Origin: Takakia lepidozioides
Lineage: Eukaryota > Streptophyta > Takakiopsida > Takakiales > Takakiaceae
Assembly: GCA_030704615.1 (NCBI GenBank)
Contig: CM060734.1
Span: 14,942,001 to 15,006,000 of the forward strand
DNA length: 64,000 nucleotides
Direction: 5' to 3'
A model generated the notes under the pieces. That model did no database searches. It was not told the DNA's origin and was given only the letters and a program-made list of their open reading frames with translations. Within the stretch, counting starts at the first letter, position 1. Every line of letters starts with the position of its first letter. Both the position numbers and the translations under genes were made by a program. Shown here in pieces: positions 10,971-22,293 of this stretch.

Positions 10971-11540
10971 TTCATTGCGAAAAAAAAATCATGTCATGGG
11001 TGAACGGCCAATGCACCCATTGAACGGATGAGGTTGAGGCCCATCTTTTGCCTGCATGTGCTTGAATATGTGTGCAACATATGTGCGGAGAACCAATAGA
11101 AGCAATAAACATTTGCCTCCCCAACCACGCCCTCGCCCTTCCACCAATTTACAATTAAATTGAGTTTAAATGAATTTCAAGCAAATAAATAGGTTTACAC
11201 TGTCTTTGATTGGGGTTTTCTGCTACGTAACGACTTTATTTTTGGCTCGATGTTGTTCTCTGGCTTCAACCCTCCCACCGCTACATCCCTGCAAACATTT
11301 GGACCAAACAAAAATGTTTTTTTCTTAAAGTGTTCTCTTCGCTCACTATTGGAGAACTCTCTATGAAGAGTGCATGAAGTAGAAGACAAATCAAGTTTGG
11401 AGTGCAAATTAGAGAAGAAACTATGGTTTTGGGTCCTAACGACTTTTGTTCGTTATGAAATTTGGCACGCACGTTGCATATGCCGTCATTAGACATATGG
11501 CTAAAAAACATAATGAAAAAGAAATCATGTGCACGCGAAA
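10971..11540. other. Spacer between tandem blocks, no gene seen
   Basis: No recognised coding motif. Separates two blocks of the same ~120-bp repeat and may be an insertion into the array. Confidence 0.35.
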
Positions 11541-11960
11541 GACCATCCAACAGGTCGCAGAGTAATAGCACATCAAACGGAATTCATCCAACGGTTGAAT
11601 GGATGGTTGCCCATCCAAATCATTTTTGTTTGCTTTCAAACTTTGCCAGTACGTTCAGTACACCCTCTCATAGGTCCCGAACTAATATGAGATCAATCGA
11701 AATTCATTCGATGACTGAACGGATGATTGCCCATCCAAACGATTTTGGTTCGCTTTCAGACTTTGCAGTGTGCTCAATGTACCATCTAAGAGGTCCCAGA
11801 GTAATATGAGATGAAACGAAATTTATCCAATGGGCCAACGGATGGTTGCCCATCCAAATGATTTTCGTTCGCTTCGAGACTTGGCCAGTATGTCCAATGT
11901 ATCATCTGACAAGTCCCAGAGTAATATGAGATCAATCGAAATTTTATTGTGCTTTGTTAA
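11541..11960. repeat. ~120-bp tandem repeat, block 2
   Basis: Continues the unit of block 1 with about 3.5 further copies; same order of phrases, single-base differences and small indels. Confidence 0.75.
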
Positions 11961-12626
11961 CTTTGAGGATATGTTCTTCATACGTACATCGAATTTTCGA
12001 TATGATTATGAAATACGAGACTAGGTGAAATTTGTCAGGAAGACGAACGTTCGTAACTCGTTATAACTTATTGGTTAACATCCATTTTCCTTGTTGCCCA
12101 TCTTTCGGAGTTCATTGCAGATACCCACATACACGTCATGACCAAATATTACACCATTGTGAATTTGAGGATGAACCACTTCCTCCCCATCACATGAGTG
12201 CAAAACCGGAAGAAAACGCGTTACGCTGCTCATGCAATTGAAATTTGCAGGTGCCGCACGTGTATTAATAAAATTGGTGCATATACAAAATTGGCGGAGT
12301 GTTATCAGTGTGTTCCATAAATTCAAGGTACAACAAAAATCCACATTGTCTATGTATTACGTTGCTACTCATTCAAATCCTCGTTATCATTGTCCGGGGA
12401 CAAGGGATGTGATGTTGTGGCCTGCACTGCCAATACGGAGAGCCTGGGACCGTGATCTCGTGGTCAATGAGGGACCCAATGACATGTGATCAATTCTGGC
12501 CAGCATCCGCTTACTTTGCGGTGAAAGTTGACTTTCTTGCAGAATCTCACGACGTGGCGGAGGTGGATCGACGGTGCGTGCTCGAGTTGCACGTAAATTA
12601 GCAACGAGACCGTCCACATCTGGCAA

Positions 12627-14891
12627 CTAAGCCCCCGAAACACGATGAAAACGGTCTGTCCATAGTCGTCTCCATTCCTCTACAACTGCCTTGATGATAC
12701 CCTTGAAACTTTCCAACTGCCTCTCGCGGGCCGTGTCCCTAATCATTGTGTCATCCCGACGAAGAGTCTGCTCGTACGTCGCCCTCAATTGACGTTGACA
12801 TATTACAACATCATCTAATTCAGACAACAACAAATGTTTCCCAATCGGTTCTCGGTTATACAATTCGTTCTGGCGCGGCACTCATGGACCCTGTGGGAGC
12901 CGGATAAACCTCGACCTTCTCTGATTCCAATGCCCTCCCAAATTGCGGCAAAACTGCTCTCTGTCCCACCAATCGGGAATGCCTCCCACACGCACCGTTA
13001 TCTCCCAGTTAGATGTGACCCATAAATACTGGGGTGATTTAACGTATGTTGGGTTTTCGGCATGTATGCCATGCATTTCTCTGTCTGCATCCCACAACAA
13101 GTTTTTGCCCCAATGCACACAATTCAGAAAATGTATGTGGTTGCCCATCCAATGGGAGGTTGTGCCGATTGTATTCAAAACCTATCGGCATCCTGTCCTC
13201 CAAGCCCACCAGCTCATAGAAACGGCGATGGATTGGTGTACGACATTTTGGGCAAGCGCTCGTCTGCAATGATTGCGGGATAAGACATGTGAGATGGAAC
13301 ATATGTCCACATGATCCAAGTACATGACATCCCTCTGGGCCGTATGGATTCCTGTACATCGAACAAACTGTGTCATCTGATATCCATGACGGCAAAATGC
13401 CTCGTGGTATTCCTTGTCGGTCGTGTTGATATGGCTGCTCATCCTTGGCGTGGTGTCTCACTCCTCCAATTCCCAATTTATGTTTTTGTTCAATCTCAAA
13501 ATTCTGTGCTCACATCGATCGAACATAAACTCCACATCTGCCCAGTTGGTGTACCCGGCGAAAATGCTTGATGCGTTGCAGAGATCGTTGTACCTTTGTA
13601 TGTTGTCATAAATGCTATCCACGCTATGGTTTGACATGCATGCGACACGTTGCAAGGCCGACAGTGTCCGCTCTACCTGTGCTTTTCTGGAGGCCAAGTG
13701 GGTCGCCCATTGTACCCAATTCTTCCAATCGCCATCCAATGGGACCCATGCTTGAATCTCCAATGCTTTTGACAACCGCCATGCAGTTGTCATGACAATG
13801 TCCCGCTCCCCTGTAACGCGATCGACATCATCTATGGTATCGGATTGAATGGCTACCCTCGAGCATTCCCCGGTTTCAAGTACTGGATCTTTTCATTTTC
13901 TACTTCTCTCATCCGCAATTCGTTGTTCTTCAACCATGCTTTCATCGGCCTCAGGGTCAAGGAAGTCCGTAATTCCGGCAATGATGCGATCAATACTGCG
14001 ATCTGACATTGTAAACTCCGCAAACATGTCCACGTCGTTCGTTCGAACGTCATTGTGGACAGTGCCTTCATTGTTTCGAGGCGTGTTTTGTAATGTACCC
14101 TCCAACTCGGCTATGCGCAGTCTTTGTCATTCCACAAGGTCCTACAGGGTTTGTACTCGCTGTTTTGTTTCCACCAGTTCATCCTCGAACGTTCCAGATA
14201 CTTGTTGCACCGGTGCCTCGGGCACGCCCAGTATCATAGCCTGAGGTACCGATGTCTCGCGCACGCCCAGTATCGTAGCCGGGGGTGTTCCAAACGTGTC
14301 CGGGATGTCGACGAAATAGTATTGCATCGTTGTGTTCCTCCTACTAGCAATTTGTCAATTCACTGGACGCAACAGTATCACCTCCATGTACAACATGGCT
14401 GCCAAGGTGTACGGGATTTGGCCCTTTAAGAGTGGTTCACTCCATAATGTGCAATGCACCTCAGTCGCCCTATGTTGGAAATGCAAGTTCATGCAAGACC
14501 TGGAGTCCGCGCAATTGTTTATGGTTTGCACCACATGCCTAGGTCTAGGTCACAATCGATTGATGTGACACCATTTCACGATTTTTTTGCATCTCGTGCT
14601 CGGCCATCTGAACTCCTCCGGAAAATCCTCCCATCCCTCTTCTGCTAGTACGCTAGGGTCATCATATACTTCCCAATTCAAGTCATGCCTTGACCCTTTG
14701 ATTTTCTTAAGAGGCGGTCCATGTTTATAGATGTCATCTCTTCCATGACGCTCATCGTCCTGGCCCTCTGTCATTTTATAACAATCAGAGATGTTGGGAA
14801 GCTTATATTGTAAGACTTGTGTCAACCTTTTTCGGGCAAGATTACGTTTACTAATAAGTAATGGAAAGTTAAACACTACTGAAGCAAACAT
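12627..14891 (-). pseudogene. Degenerate RING-finger gene of a repeated family
   Basis: Minus-strand coding pieces follow each other with frame changes. 14891-14550 has a charged N-terminal part (EDFPEEFRWPSTRCKK). 14327-13853 is an acidic linker with ITDFLDPEADES. 13793-13458 is helical (WKNWVQWATHLASRKAQVE). 13476-13039 holds a RING-like cluster (GSCGHMFHLTCL, then ACPKCRTP). 12881-12627 is a helical tail. The first zinc ligand pair looks incomplete (CSMY instead of CxxC). RING proteins are usually E3 ubiquitin ligases; that role is only inferred. The 5' part recurs at 27513-27840, and in both places a palindromic satellite lies just upstream, so the family may be mobile. Confidence 0.5.
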
Positions 14892-14984
14892 AGAAATGGC
14901 TAAGAACTAAGGACCTGTGATCTCGATCGAAAAATTACAATTGACCCTAAACCCTTAACACGAAACGGGTTTGAATAAGTGTCA

Positions 14985-15260
14985 TAATAGTTATTAAAAG
15001 CTAATTTTGTAGAATGAAATGATCCCGGAAGCCAGAGGAGGGGCTATGGGAGCATTCTGCAACGACTTCACAGAAATTGCAACAAAAAAATCCCCCCCAG
15101 CTAATGGCCTCCTTTTCCACGTGACTACGTATCGTGGAATAGTTACATGTCACGCACACAGAAGTTGTGTGGAGAGGAAGTGAGATGAGAATGAGCCTCC
15201 ATTGGCTTATCTGCCCCCCCCCCCAATTCCTCGGTCTACGCGCAAAGCATACCTTCTAGA
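14985..15260. repeat. Leader block preceding palindromic satellite S1
   Basis: Nearly the same sequence as 27930-28200: shared phrases AGAAGCCAGAGGAGG, TTTTCCACGTGACTACGT and GTCACGCACACA, then a GGCTTAT phrase and a run of C. In both places it directly precedes the satellite, so it belongs to the same repeat unit as the RING-family 5' end. Confidence 0.7.
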
Positions 15261-18190
15261 AACGACCGCCACCATGGCGGTCGCTGCATTTTAAAAAAAC
15301 AACAAAAAAAGCGACCGCCGGGGTACTGGGGGTCGCTCTATTTAAAAGATTAAACAATAAAAAACGACAGCCAGTAACGGCGGTCGCTCTATTAAAAAAA
15401 TAAAAAATAAAACGACTACCACTACTGGTGGTCGCTTGTTTAATTTTAATTTCTGAAAATGCTGCGACCGCCAGTACTGGCGGTCGCTCAATTTAAGAAA
15501 ATTTAAAAAACAAAATCGACCACCAATAAAGGCGGTCGTTTTTTAAGAAATTATTATTATTATTATTATATATTTTAAATGCGACCGCCATTACTTGCGG
15601 TCGCTGAATTTTCAGAAATTAAAAATATACAAGCGACCGCCAGTAATGGCAGTCGATCTATTTGTTTTTTTAAAAAACAGTGACCACCAATAATGACGGT
15701 CGCTCAATTTTAAAAAATCAAAAATAAAAGCGACCACCACTACCAGCGGGCATTTTCAGAAATTAAAAATATTCAAGCGACCGCCATAACTGGCGGTCGA
15801 TCTATTTTAAAATTTAAAAAAAATGATAGTCAATAATGGAGGTCGCTCTATTTTTAATTTTATTTTAAAAATGCGACCGCCATTACAGGCGATCGATGCA
15901 TTTTATGAAATTAAAAATATTTTTATATTTTAAATATTTTAAAAATAACTCGACCGCCGTATTATTGTTTTTTTTAGTATTTTTGAAATAAAGCGACCGC
16001 CATATTATGCCGGTCGATTGTATATTTTTAATTTCTGAAAATGCTGAAAATAAACAACAAAAGCGACCGCCAATAAAGGCGGTCGTTTATTATTATTATT
16101 ATTATTAAAAATAAATGCGACCTCCATTACTTGCGGTCACTGCATTTTCAGAAATTAAAAATATACAAACGACCGCCAGTAATGGCGGTCAGTCTATTTG
16201 TTTTTTTTTTTAAAAATGACCACAAATAATGGCGGTCACTCAATTTTAAAAAATCAAAAATAAAAGCGACCACCAATACTGGCGGTCGCTGCATTTTCAG
16301 AAATTAAAAGTATACAAGCGAACGCCAGTAATGGCGGTCGCTCTATTTTTTACTTAAATAAAAAAGGACCGCTAATAATGGCGGTCGCCCTATTTTATTT
16401 TATTTTAAAAAAATGCGACCGCCATAACAGGCTATCGCTACATTTTCTGAAATTTAAAATATTTTTTATATTTTAAATATCTTTAAAAAAAATGGGACCG
16501 CCATTATTTGCGGTCGCTGCATTTTCAGAAATTAAAAATACACAAGCGACCGCCAGTAATGGCGGTCGGTGTATTTGTTTATCGAAAAAAAAGTGACCAC
16601 CAATAATGGTGGTCGCTCAATTCTAACAAATTAAAAATAATAGCGACCACCACTTCTGGCGGTCGCTGCATTTTCTGAAATTAAAAATATGCAAGCGCTC
16701 TATTTGTTTTTGGTTTTTTTTAAATGACCGCCAATAATGGCGGTCGCTGCATTTTCTGATATATATACATATATATATATATATAAACGACCTCCATATT
16801 ATGGCAGTCTTTTTCTTTAAAAATATTTCTGAAATAAAGCGACCTTCATATTATGGCGGTCGCTGGTTATATATATATATATATAATAAAACGACCGCCG
16901 TAATGGTTATATATATATATATTTAAGATAAAGCGACCGCCATATTATGGCGGTCGCTGGTTTTTTTATATCCTTTTTAAAAGCGACCACTATATGGCCC
17001 TCACCTATTTTTTATATTGGCGGTCGCTTAATTTTATATATTATTGAAATTAAGAGACCGCCAATTCTGGCGGTCGCTTGTTTTTTATATATTTTCAAAA
17101 TTATGCGACCGTACGGAGGTCGCTCTTTTTCTTTTTTAAATTAGGCGACCGCCAATGCGGTCGTCAATCTTGTTTCTTTTATAAAAAAAATCTAAGCGAA
17201 CGCCATGTTGGCGGTCGCTCTTATTTCTAAAATTCCGAAATATAAAGCGACCGCCAGAATTGGCGATCGCTTTCATTTTTATATTTTTTCAAAATGTATT
17301 TGTCACCGCCACCGTGTCGGCGATGTGGCTGCTTAAGTGGCAATATTTTACCTGGTACTTTTTTTTACTAAAATATTCCTAGAACCTGACGTGACGGAGG
17401 TCTCGTCAGCGTCAGGTCTGACGTGAGCTGACGTTGACTGACGGACGTGATGCTGATAACCGGGCCCCCATCCCATTTGTTTCATTTTTCCTGACCCGTG
17501 GCACCTCGCCACGTGGCTGGCAAGGCGCCGTTTCATGATTATAAAAAATAAAAACATCCGCCACACGGCGGGTCTTTGGATTTCCAAAAAAAAAAAAACA
17601 CGCAACCGCCGCATGACAGTCGCTATATTTATAAAAACAAGAAGAGCAACCGCCACATGACGGTCGTTGCATTTTTAAAATATATATTAAATACGCAACC
17701 GCCGTTTGGCTGTCGCTTCATTTTAAAAATATATATTAAGTAAGCGACCGCCAAACGGCGGTCGTTTAATTTAAAGAATCAAAATCAAATTAAACGACCC
17801 CGCCAAGTGGCGGTCGCTGTATTGTTTATTAACAAAAATAGCGACGGCTGCAAAATGGCGGTCGCTGCATTTTTACAAAATATATTAAAGATATAATTAT
17901 TATAATATAATAAAGTGCGAGCGACCGCCAATCTAGGCGGTCGTTTCATTTAAAACATAATAGACTTCAACCGACCGCCAATATAGGCGGTCGTTTATTT
18001 TAAAATATAATAAAATACAAACGACCGCCAATATGGGCGGTCGCTTCATTTATAAATTAATAAATTATCGGCGACCGCCAATATAGGCGGTCGCTTAATT
18101 TAACAAAATATTAAATTATAAGCGACCGCCAATATGGGCGGTCGCTTCATTTAAAAAATAATAAATTATATGCGACTGCCAATATAGCCA
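15255..18190. repeat. Palindromic satellite S1 (GCGACCGCC ... GGCGGTCGC)
   Basis: Tens of units of roughly 55-65 bp. Each contains an inverted repeat with arms GCGACCGCC and GGCGGTCGC around a 4-7 base loop, joined by AT-rich spacers. Many arms carry single changes, often in only one arm. The spacers include AT dinucleotide and ATT runs (15551-15569, about 16865-16925). No gene is present; small ORFs are produced by the repeat. The array recurs at 28.2-30.9 kb next to the same flanking block. Confidence 0.9.
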
Positions 18191-18536
18191 GACGTATTTT
18201 TTTAAATAATTAATAAATATTAATAATTGACCATGTCTGTTTTACACCGTGGCTGCCATGTCATTATTAAGGGTAGAAATAAATCGTAAAAGTCAAATGT
18301 AAGAAAAATACATGGGTAAACGTCCGGATTCGACGTGACGTGATGCACGTCGGACGCGACGGCCGACGTGTCAGCGCCACGTCACGTCAGGAATGATAAC
18401 TAGGAATCATAGGCGTGCAAAATCAGAGCCCATCTTGCCAAACGCCCAATTAGTTCATGAGGGGTAAGTAAGGCTTTTAATGGCAAATGATGCGGCGGAG
18501 CAGCGCTCCGCCCCCATCCGTGACCTCTGCTGTTCC
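18191..18536. other. No gene seen; GC-rich ACGTGACG-type motifs
   Basis: Holds several ACGTGACGT-like words. A 12-base word at 18380-18391 is the reverse complement of 17385-17396. Confidence 0.4.
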
Positions 18537-19600
18537 TTAGCCAACGTTTGAATTATGACTACCTGTATAGGGCTCCGCCAAATTTTTAGTTTTCTTTTCT
18601 TGTTTGCTCTCCTGTTTAGCTTCATCTGAGAACAAAGGGGTGGCAGTGTCACACCAACTTGGCAGGACTTTTTGTTCCCGGAGGGGGTGGTCAATCACCA
18701 ACATCCAGCCCCTTTTGAAATTAGAAGTATCAGGAACAAAGAACACGAGGGGAGAGTAAGCATGAGATATCACGCTTACCGCGGGAGGAAACTCCACCAT
18801 TTCCTCTGGCTGCACCAGATCTCTAAAGGTTTTGTGCGCCGCATTGGAGGACAACAACATATCAGTGTCGTTATAGAGGACCATTTCTTTCTTGTTGTTG
18901 GGCTCCATTTCTTGAGTGTTCTTGTCTTCCTTGTATGCCAGGCCTTTTTGCTTATGCAAACTTGCAAGTTCAGCGACCATCCGTTGCCCTTCTTCCAAGA
19001 TGCTGGAGCTGCGAGCCCAAGTAGCAGGGTGGTTTACCCTGCAAGACAAACCAAATTTGTCTACCCACAGCCCTTTGTTAGGTTTGTGCACAGCTTGCAG
19101 GTCATTGGAGTGGAAAATCGGGAGAACATGGATTACCTCCAGATTTACAAGGGCATCATTGTTCTCAACCGTAATGCCTATGTGTTGCATCTGAGATAGA
19201 GAGAAGGAAATGTGAGGAAAAAACTCCCTGAGAATCTGGTTTGTCAAAAGAAGGACGTTGAGTCAACCAATGAACGTGCCGAAGCTGGCACCGATTTGTG
19301 GGAGAGAAGTTAAGCATGTCGCAGGTAGAAAGGGAACCGCGATTACCCTTGGCTTCCATATAACTCCTTGCTTGTGACCCCAGTCATGGGTCCAAGGAAA
19401 AAGGAAAACCTTTGCAGCAGACATTTGGGTATTGAACCTGAGTGCCATCTCGGCTTCTACTGGAGAACAGAAGAGAACCAAGTAAAAGCCCCTGCCCATG
19501 GGTAAGCAAAAGTGCTGAGCAAGCCCTCCTTCTGCTCCCAGGTGCTCTACTATCCATTTGCGGACCCATAGCCTAAGTCTGAGTTTACCTAGAAAATAGA
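18537..19600 (-). pseudogene. LINE (L1-type) ORF1-like fragment with DUF4283-like domain
   Basis: On the minus strand LWVRKWIVEHLG is followed by GRGFYLVLFCSPVEAEMAL, then VFLFPWTHDW and a segment resembling the hydrophobic VPFLPATCLTSL. This order fits the RNA-binding DUF4283 domain found in ORF1 of plant L1 retrotransposons. A frame change near 19260 leads into a 236-codon ORF (19247-18537) without recognised motif, probably the C-terminal ORF1 region. No reverse transcriptase is visible nearby. A zinc-finger host protein with DUF4283 is the alternative. Confidence 0.45.
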
Positions 19601-19605
19601 GAAGG

Positions 19606-19945
19606 ATTCATTTGAACATCGAACGATGGGTTCACCCTTTCAATCCATTTCGATTGACTTGATACTCGACACGTACCTCTGACAAGATATGTCCAACACA
19701 CTCGCAATGTTTGAAAGCAATCAAAAATCATTTGAACATCGAACGATGGGTTCACCCTTTCAATCAATTTTGATTGACTTCATACTTGAGAGGAGCATGT
19801 GACAAGGTATGTCCAACACACTCGCAAAGATTGAAAGCAATCAAAAATTCATTTGAACATCGAACGATGGGTTCACCCTTGGAATTTATTTCGATTGACC
19901 TGATACTCCACACGTACCTCTGACAAGGTATGTCCAACACACTCG
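19606..19945. repeat. Tandem repeat, ~122-bp unit, about 2.8 copies
   Basis: The phrase CATTTGAACATCGAACGATG starts near 19607, 19730 and 19852 (steps of 123 and 122). The repeat overlaps the 3' end of MULE copy 2, so the transposase C-terminus there is built from repeat sequence. Confidence 0.85.
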
Positions 19946-21941
19946 CATCCTTCATTGTTCTAGCATCTTTGTACTCTTTGCACAATTTACGATGTTGTGT
20001 CTGCATCTTTGGTTTGATGTCCGATTTTGTATGTTTCTCCAAAGATTGTGTCCAATGGAATAGACATGTACGCTCTCTTCCCGGCATTGGCACTTTTGGG
20101 TCGCCTGATCCGAAGACAATTCGAACTACATTGAAATTCGCCTGAGCACTATCTGCCATAAAACCAGCAAAATTTGGAGATGGCACCCCATAGCAGCCCA
20201 TAACACGTACAAAGGAATTCCACATGAGCTTCTGGGATTCTGTATCCTCGGATTGCATGTCACAAACTGCAATTGTCATAACTCGTTGGTACACTGGATC
20301 GTACACATGACAAGCCATTGTCGTCCAATCTTTCACTCGTTTCACATGATCAAACATAAGAAAACAATCCTGCAGGTCCCCAGTCTTCTGCATCCGCTTC
20401 ACGAGGCTAACCCCACTACCCTCCCCAGCAGTCGACATTTTGAAAAGAAAAATGATGGCACCTTGACCTGGAAAAACATTGTCCTGGATGTAGTCGTACA
20501 TGCTCAGTTGTTTCAATTCCAAAATGTTGTCTATGTAGCCTCTGATCCCAGAGCCCATTCTCAATGCATTGATTTGATGCCGAATGTTAGATGAACTCAA
20601 CGTGGAGAAATTATCTATGACGATGTCGAGTGCTGCACTGTCAAGTTTAGTCCCCACAGAATCCCCTTCACTCAAAATATGGCTTTCCAAGAAGGACTTG
20701 CTTGCACCAAGAGCAATTGCGGATGTTGTTGCGAATGGGTTTCTCTTGTACTCCTGTTTAATCAACCTCGATACTGTCTCAACACTCTCCCTATAATCCC
20801 CCTTCGAGACAGGATGGTTATGGAAACCGAAATGCACACAAGCTCTTGTCATGGTTTTCAAACGGTGGACAACATAGTACATTCTTGCTCCACACAGCGC
20901 CAGGCAGGTTGGTAATAGTTTGCAGAATTTACAAACGAAAGTGGTTTCCGTTGGAGGAGCAGTCCCAGGCCTAAATGGATTTTCCGCAAGACCCTCCCAC
21001 TCGCTTTGATTGTGAACCCCAGACTGAAGAAAGTGTCTGCAATTCAAATTGTCCATTGCAAACTGTTCTCCTGAAAACAAGCTTGTCCTCATTTTGAATA
21101 TTGGATGTTTTTGTTCTACACCATGGGTGCCCGTCGTGTTTCTTGTCCATTCCGTGCATCATGCTTGTTATACCTCCAACTCGCGGAGGAGGAGGCAGCT
21201 CAAATAGGATATCCCCATCAAAAGTCTCTGGCAGGAACTTCGTAGGCACCTGCTTCAAAGCTTCCCAATCAATTCCCCGCAACTCACTTTTGAAACCTGC
21301 CATTCCTCCCATCGCCCGTAGTTTTGGAATGACCCTACAAATGTCTTCTTCATCCGCTTCCACAACTACAGTACAAAGGACTGGAGTTGGAATTTCACTA
21401 ATGTCATCATCAGACGAATCCGAAAGCTCAACGATTGGAGTTGAGCACGTTTCTTCTTTTTTCACCACCACCTCCCTTTTGTCTTCAACGACTGAAGTAG
21501 CAGTCCCGGGCGTCACATATGATCCAAGGGACTTTCTCCGAGGCTCTCCAAGTACTCTGTATCTACCAGGGCGCACTCTCCACACATGAGCCGTCTCATC
21601 ACGATTTGAAAAGAGTATTTCAACAACTTTCCGTCGAAATCGTACACCTCTTTCTCCAAGAAGATGGACCCATTCAAAAGTTCAAACCGGGTAGCCAGGA
21701 CATGTTCCGTCACAAATCGCGAATCCATTGTCAAGTGCTTCTTTGGAGAAAGGCACTGGTTTGTCGTCAGAATAAAACTCTGCTTCAGAGGAAGCCATGT
21801 TACGTCCCCGAGCGGGGGGTTCTCTTTCCTCAGCTGCTCCTTTGCGAAATCAGATGATTCAGCTATGCAACACACTGGTTGCACATGAAATGAGGCGGAA
21901 GCACCCCTTCCTTGAAGATTGTGCATATTATGATATTCCAT
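19764..21941 (-). pseudogene. MULE-type transposase, copy 2, with catalytic domain and a small frame-breaking deletion
   Basis: N-terminal part 21941-21513 (ATRFELLNGSIFLEKEV). Acidic linker and conserved ELPPPPRVGG...GMDKKHDGHPW in 21585-20971. Then 21092-19764 with zinc cluster residues (VCKFC, CARxH-like region, FHNHPVSKG) and a MULE-like DDE region: DCFLMFDHVKRVKDW, GFMADSAQANFNVVR and ERTCLFHWTQSLEKH. Compared with copy 1, about 14 bases are missing near 21070, which shifts the frame and removes the first cysteine of the zinc cluster. The C-terminus runs into a tandem repeat and no SWIM finger is seen. Needs help from an intact copy to move. Confidence 0.75.
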
Positions 21942-22293
21942 CTAATCAATGTGGGACGGTTCCTGACAAGTCACCGTCAAATTAACATATGTGACATGCA
22001 GTCTGTATTGTCTTCTGAGCAATGCTGACAGATAATCCATCTAGTTGTGGGGGTCTCCAAAACAATAAAAAACCGCCGACTTCCTTGAAGACAGCCTGAG
22101 GATCCCATGCAGGGATGATGGGAAGAGAATTGAAGTAATTAGTTCATTTGTCAGGCCATGACTATATCCAGTATGTCTGATCATGTGGATGGTTTCAAGA
22201 TCATGGAATCCCTGGGCCTAGAACTCTCCACGTACGCATATTCCGTTAAATCCTAAGTAGGCCTCATGGCAAGTACTTCGAGAATTCTCATCC
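21942..22293. other. No gene seen, MULE 5' flank
   Basis: Likely holds the 5' end of MULE copy 2; no terminal repeat could be defined by eye. Confidence 0.3.
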
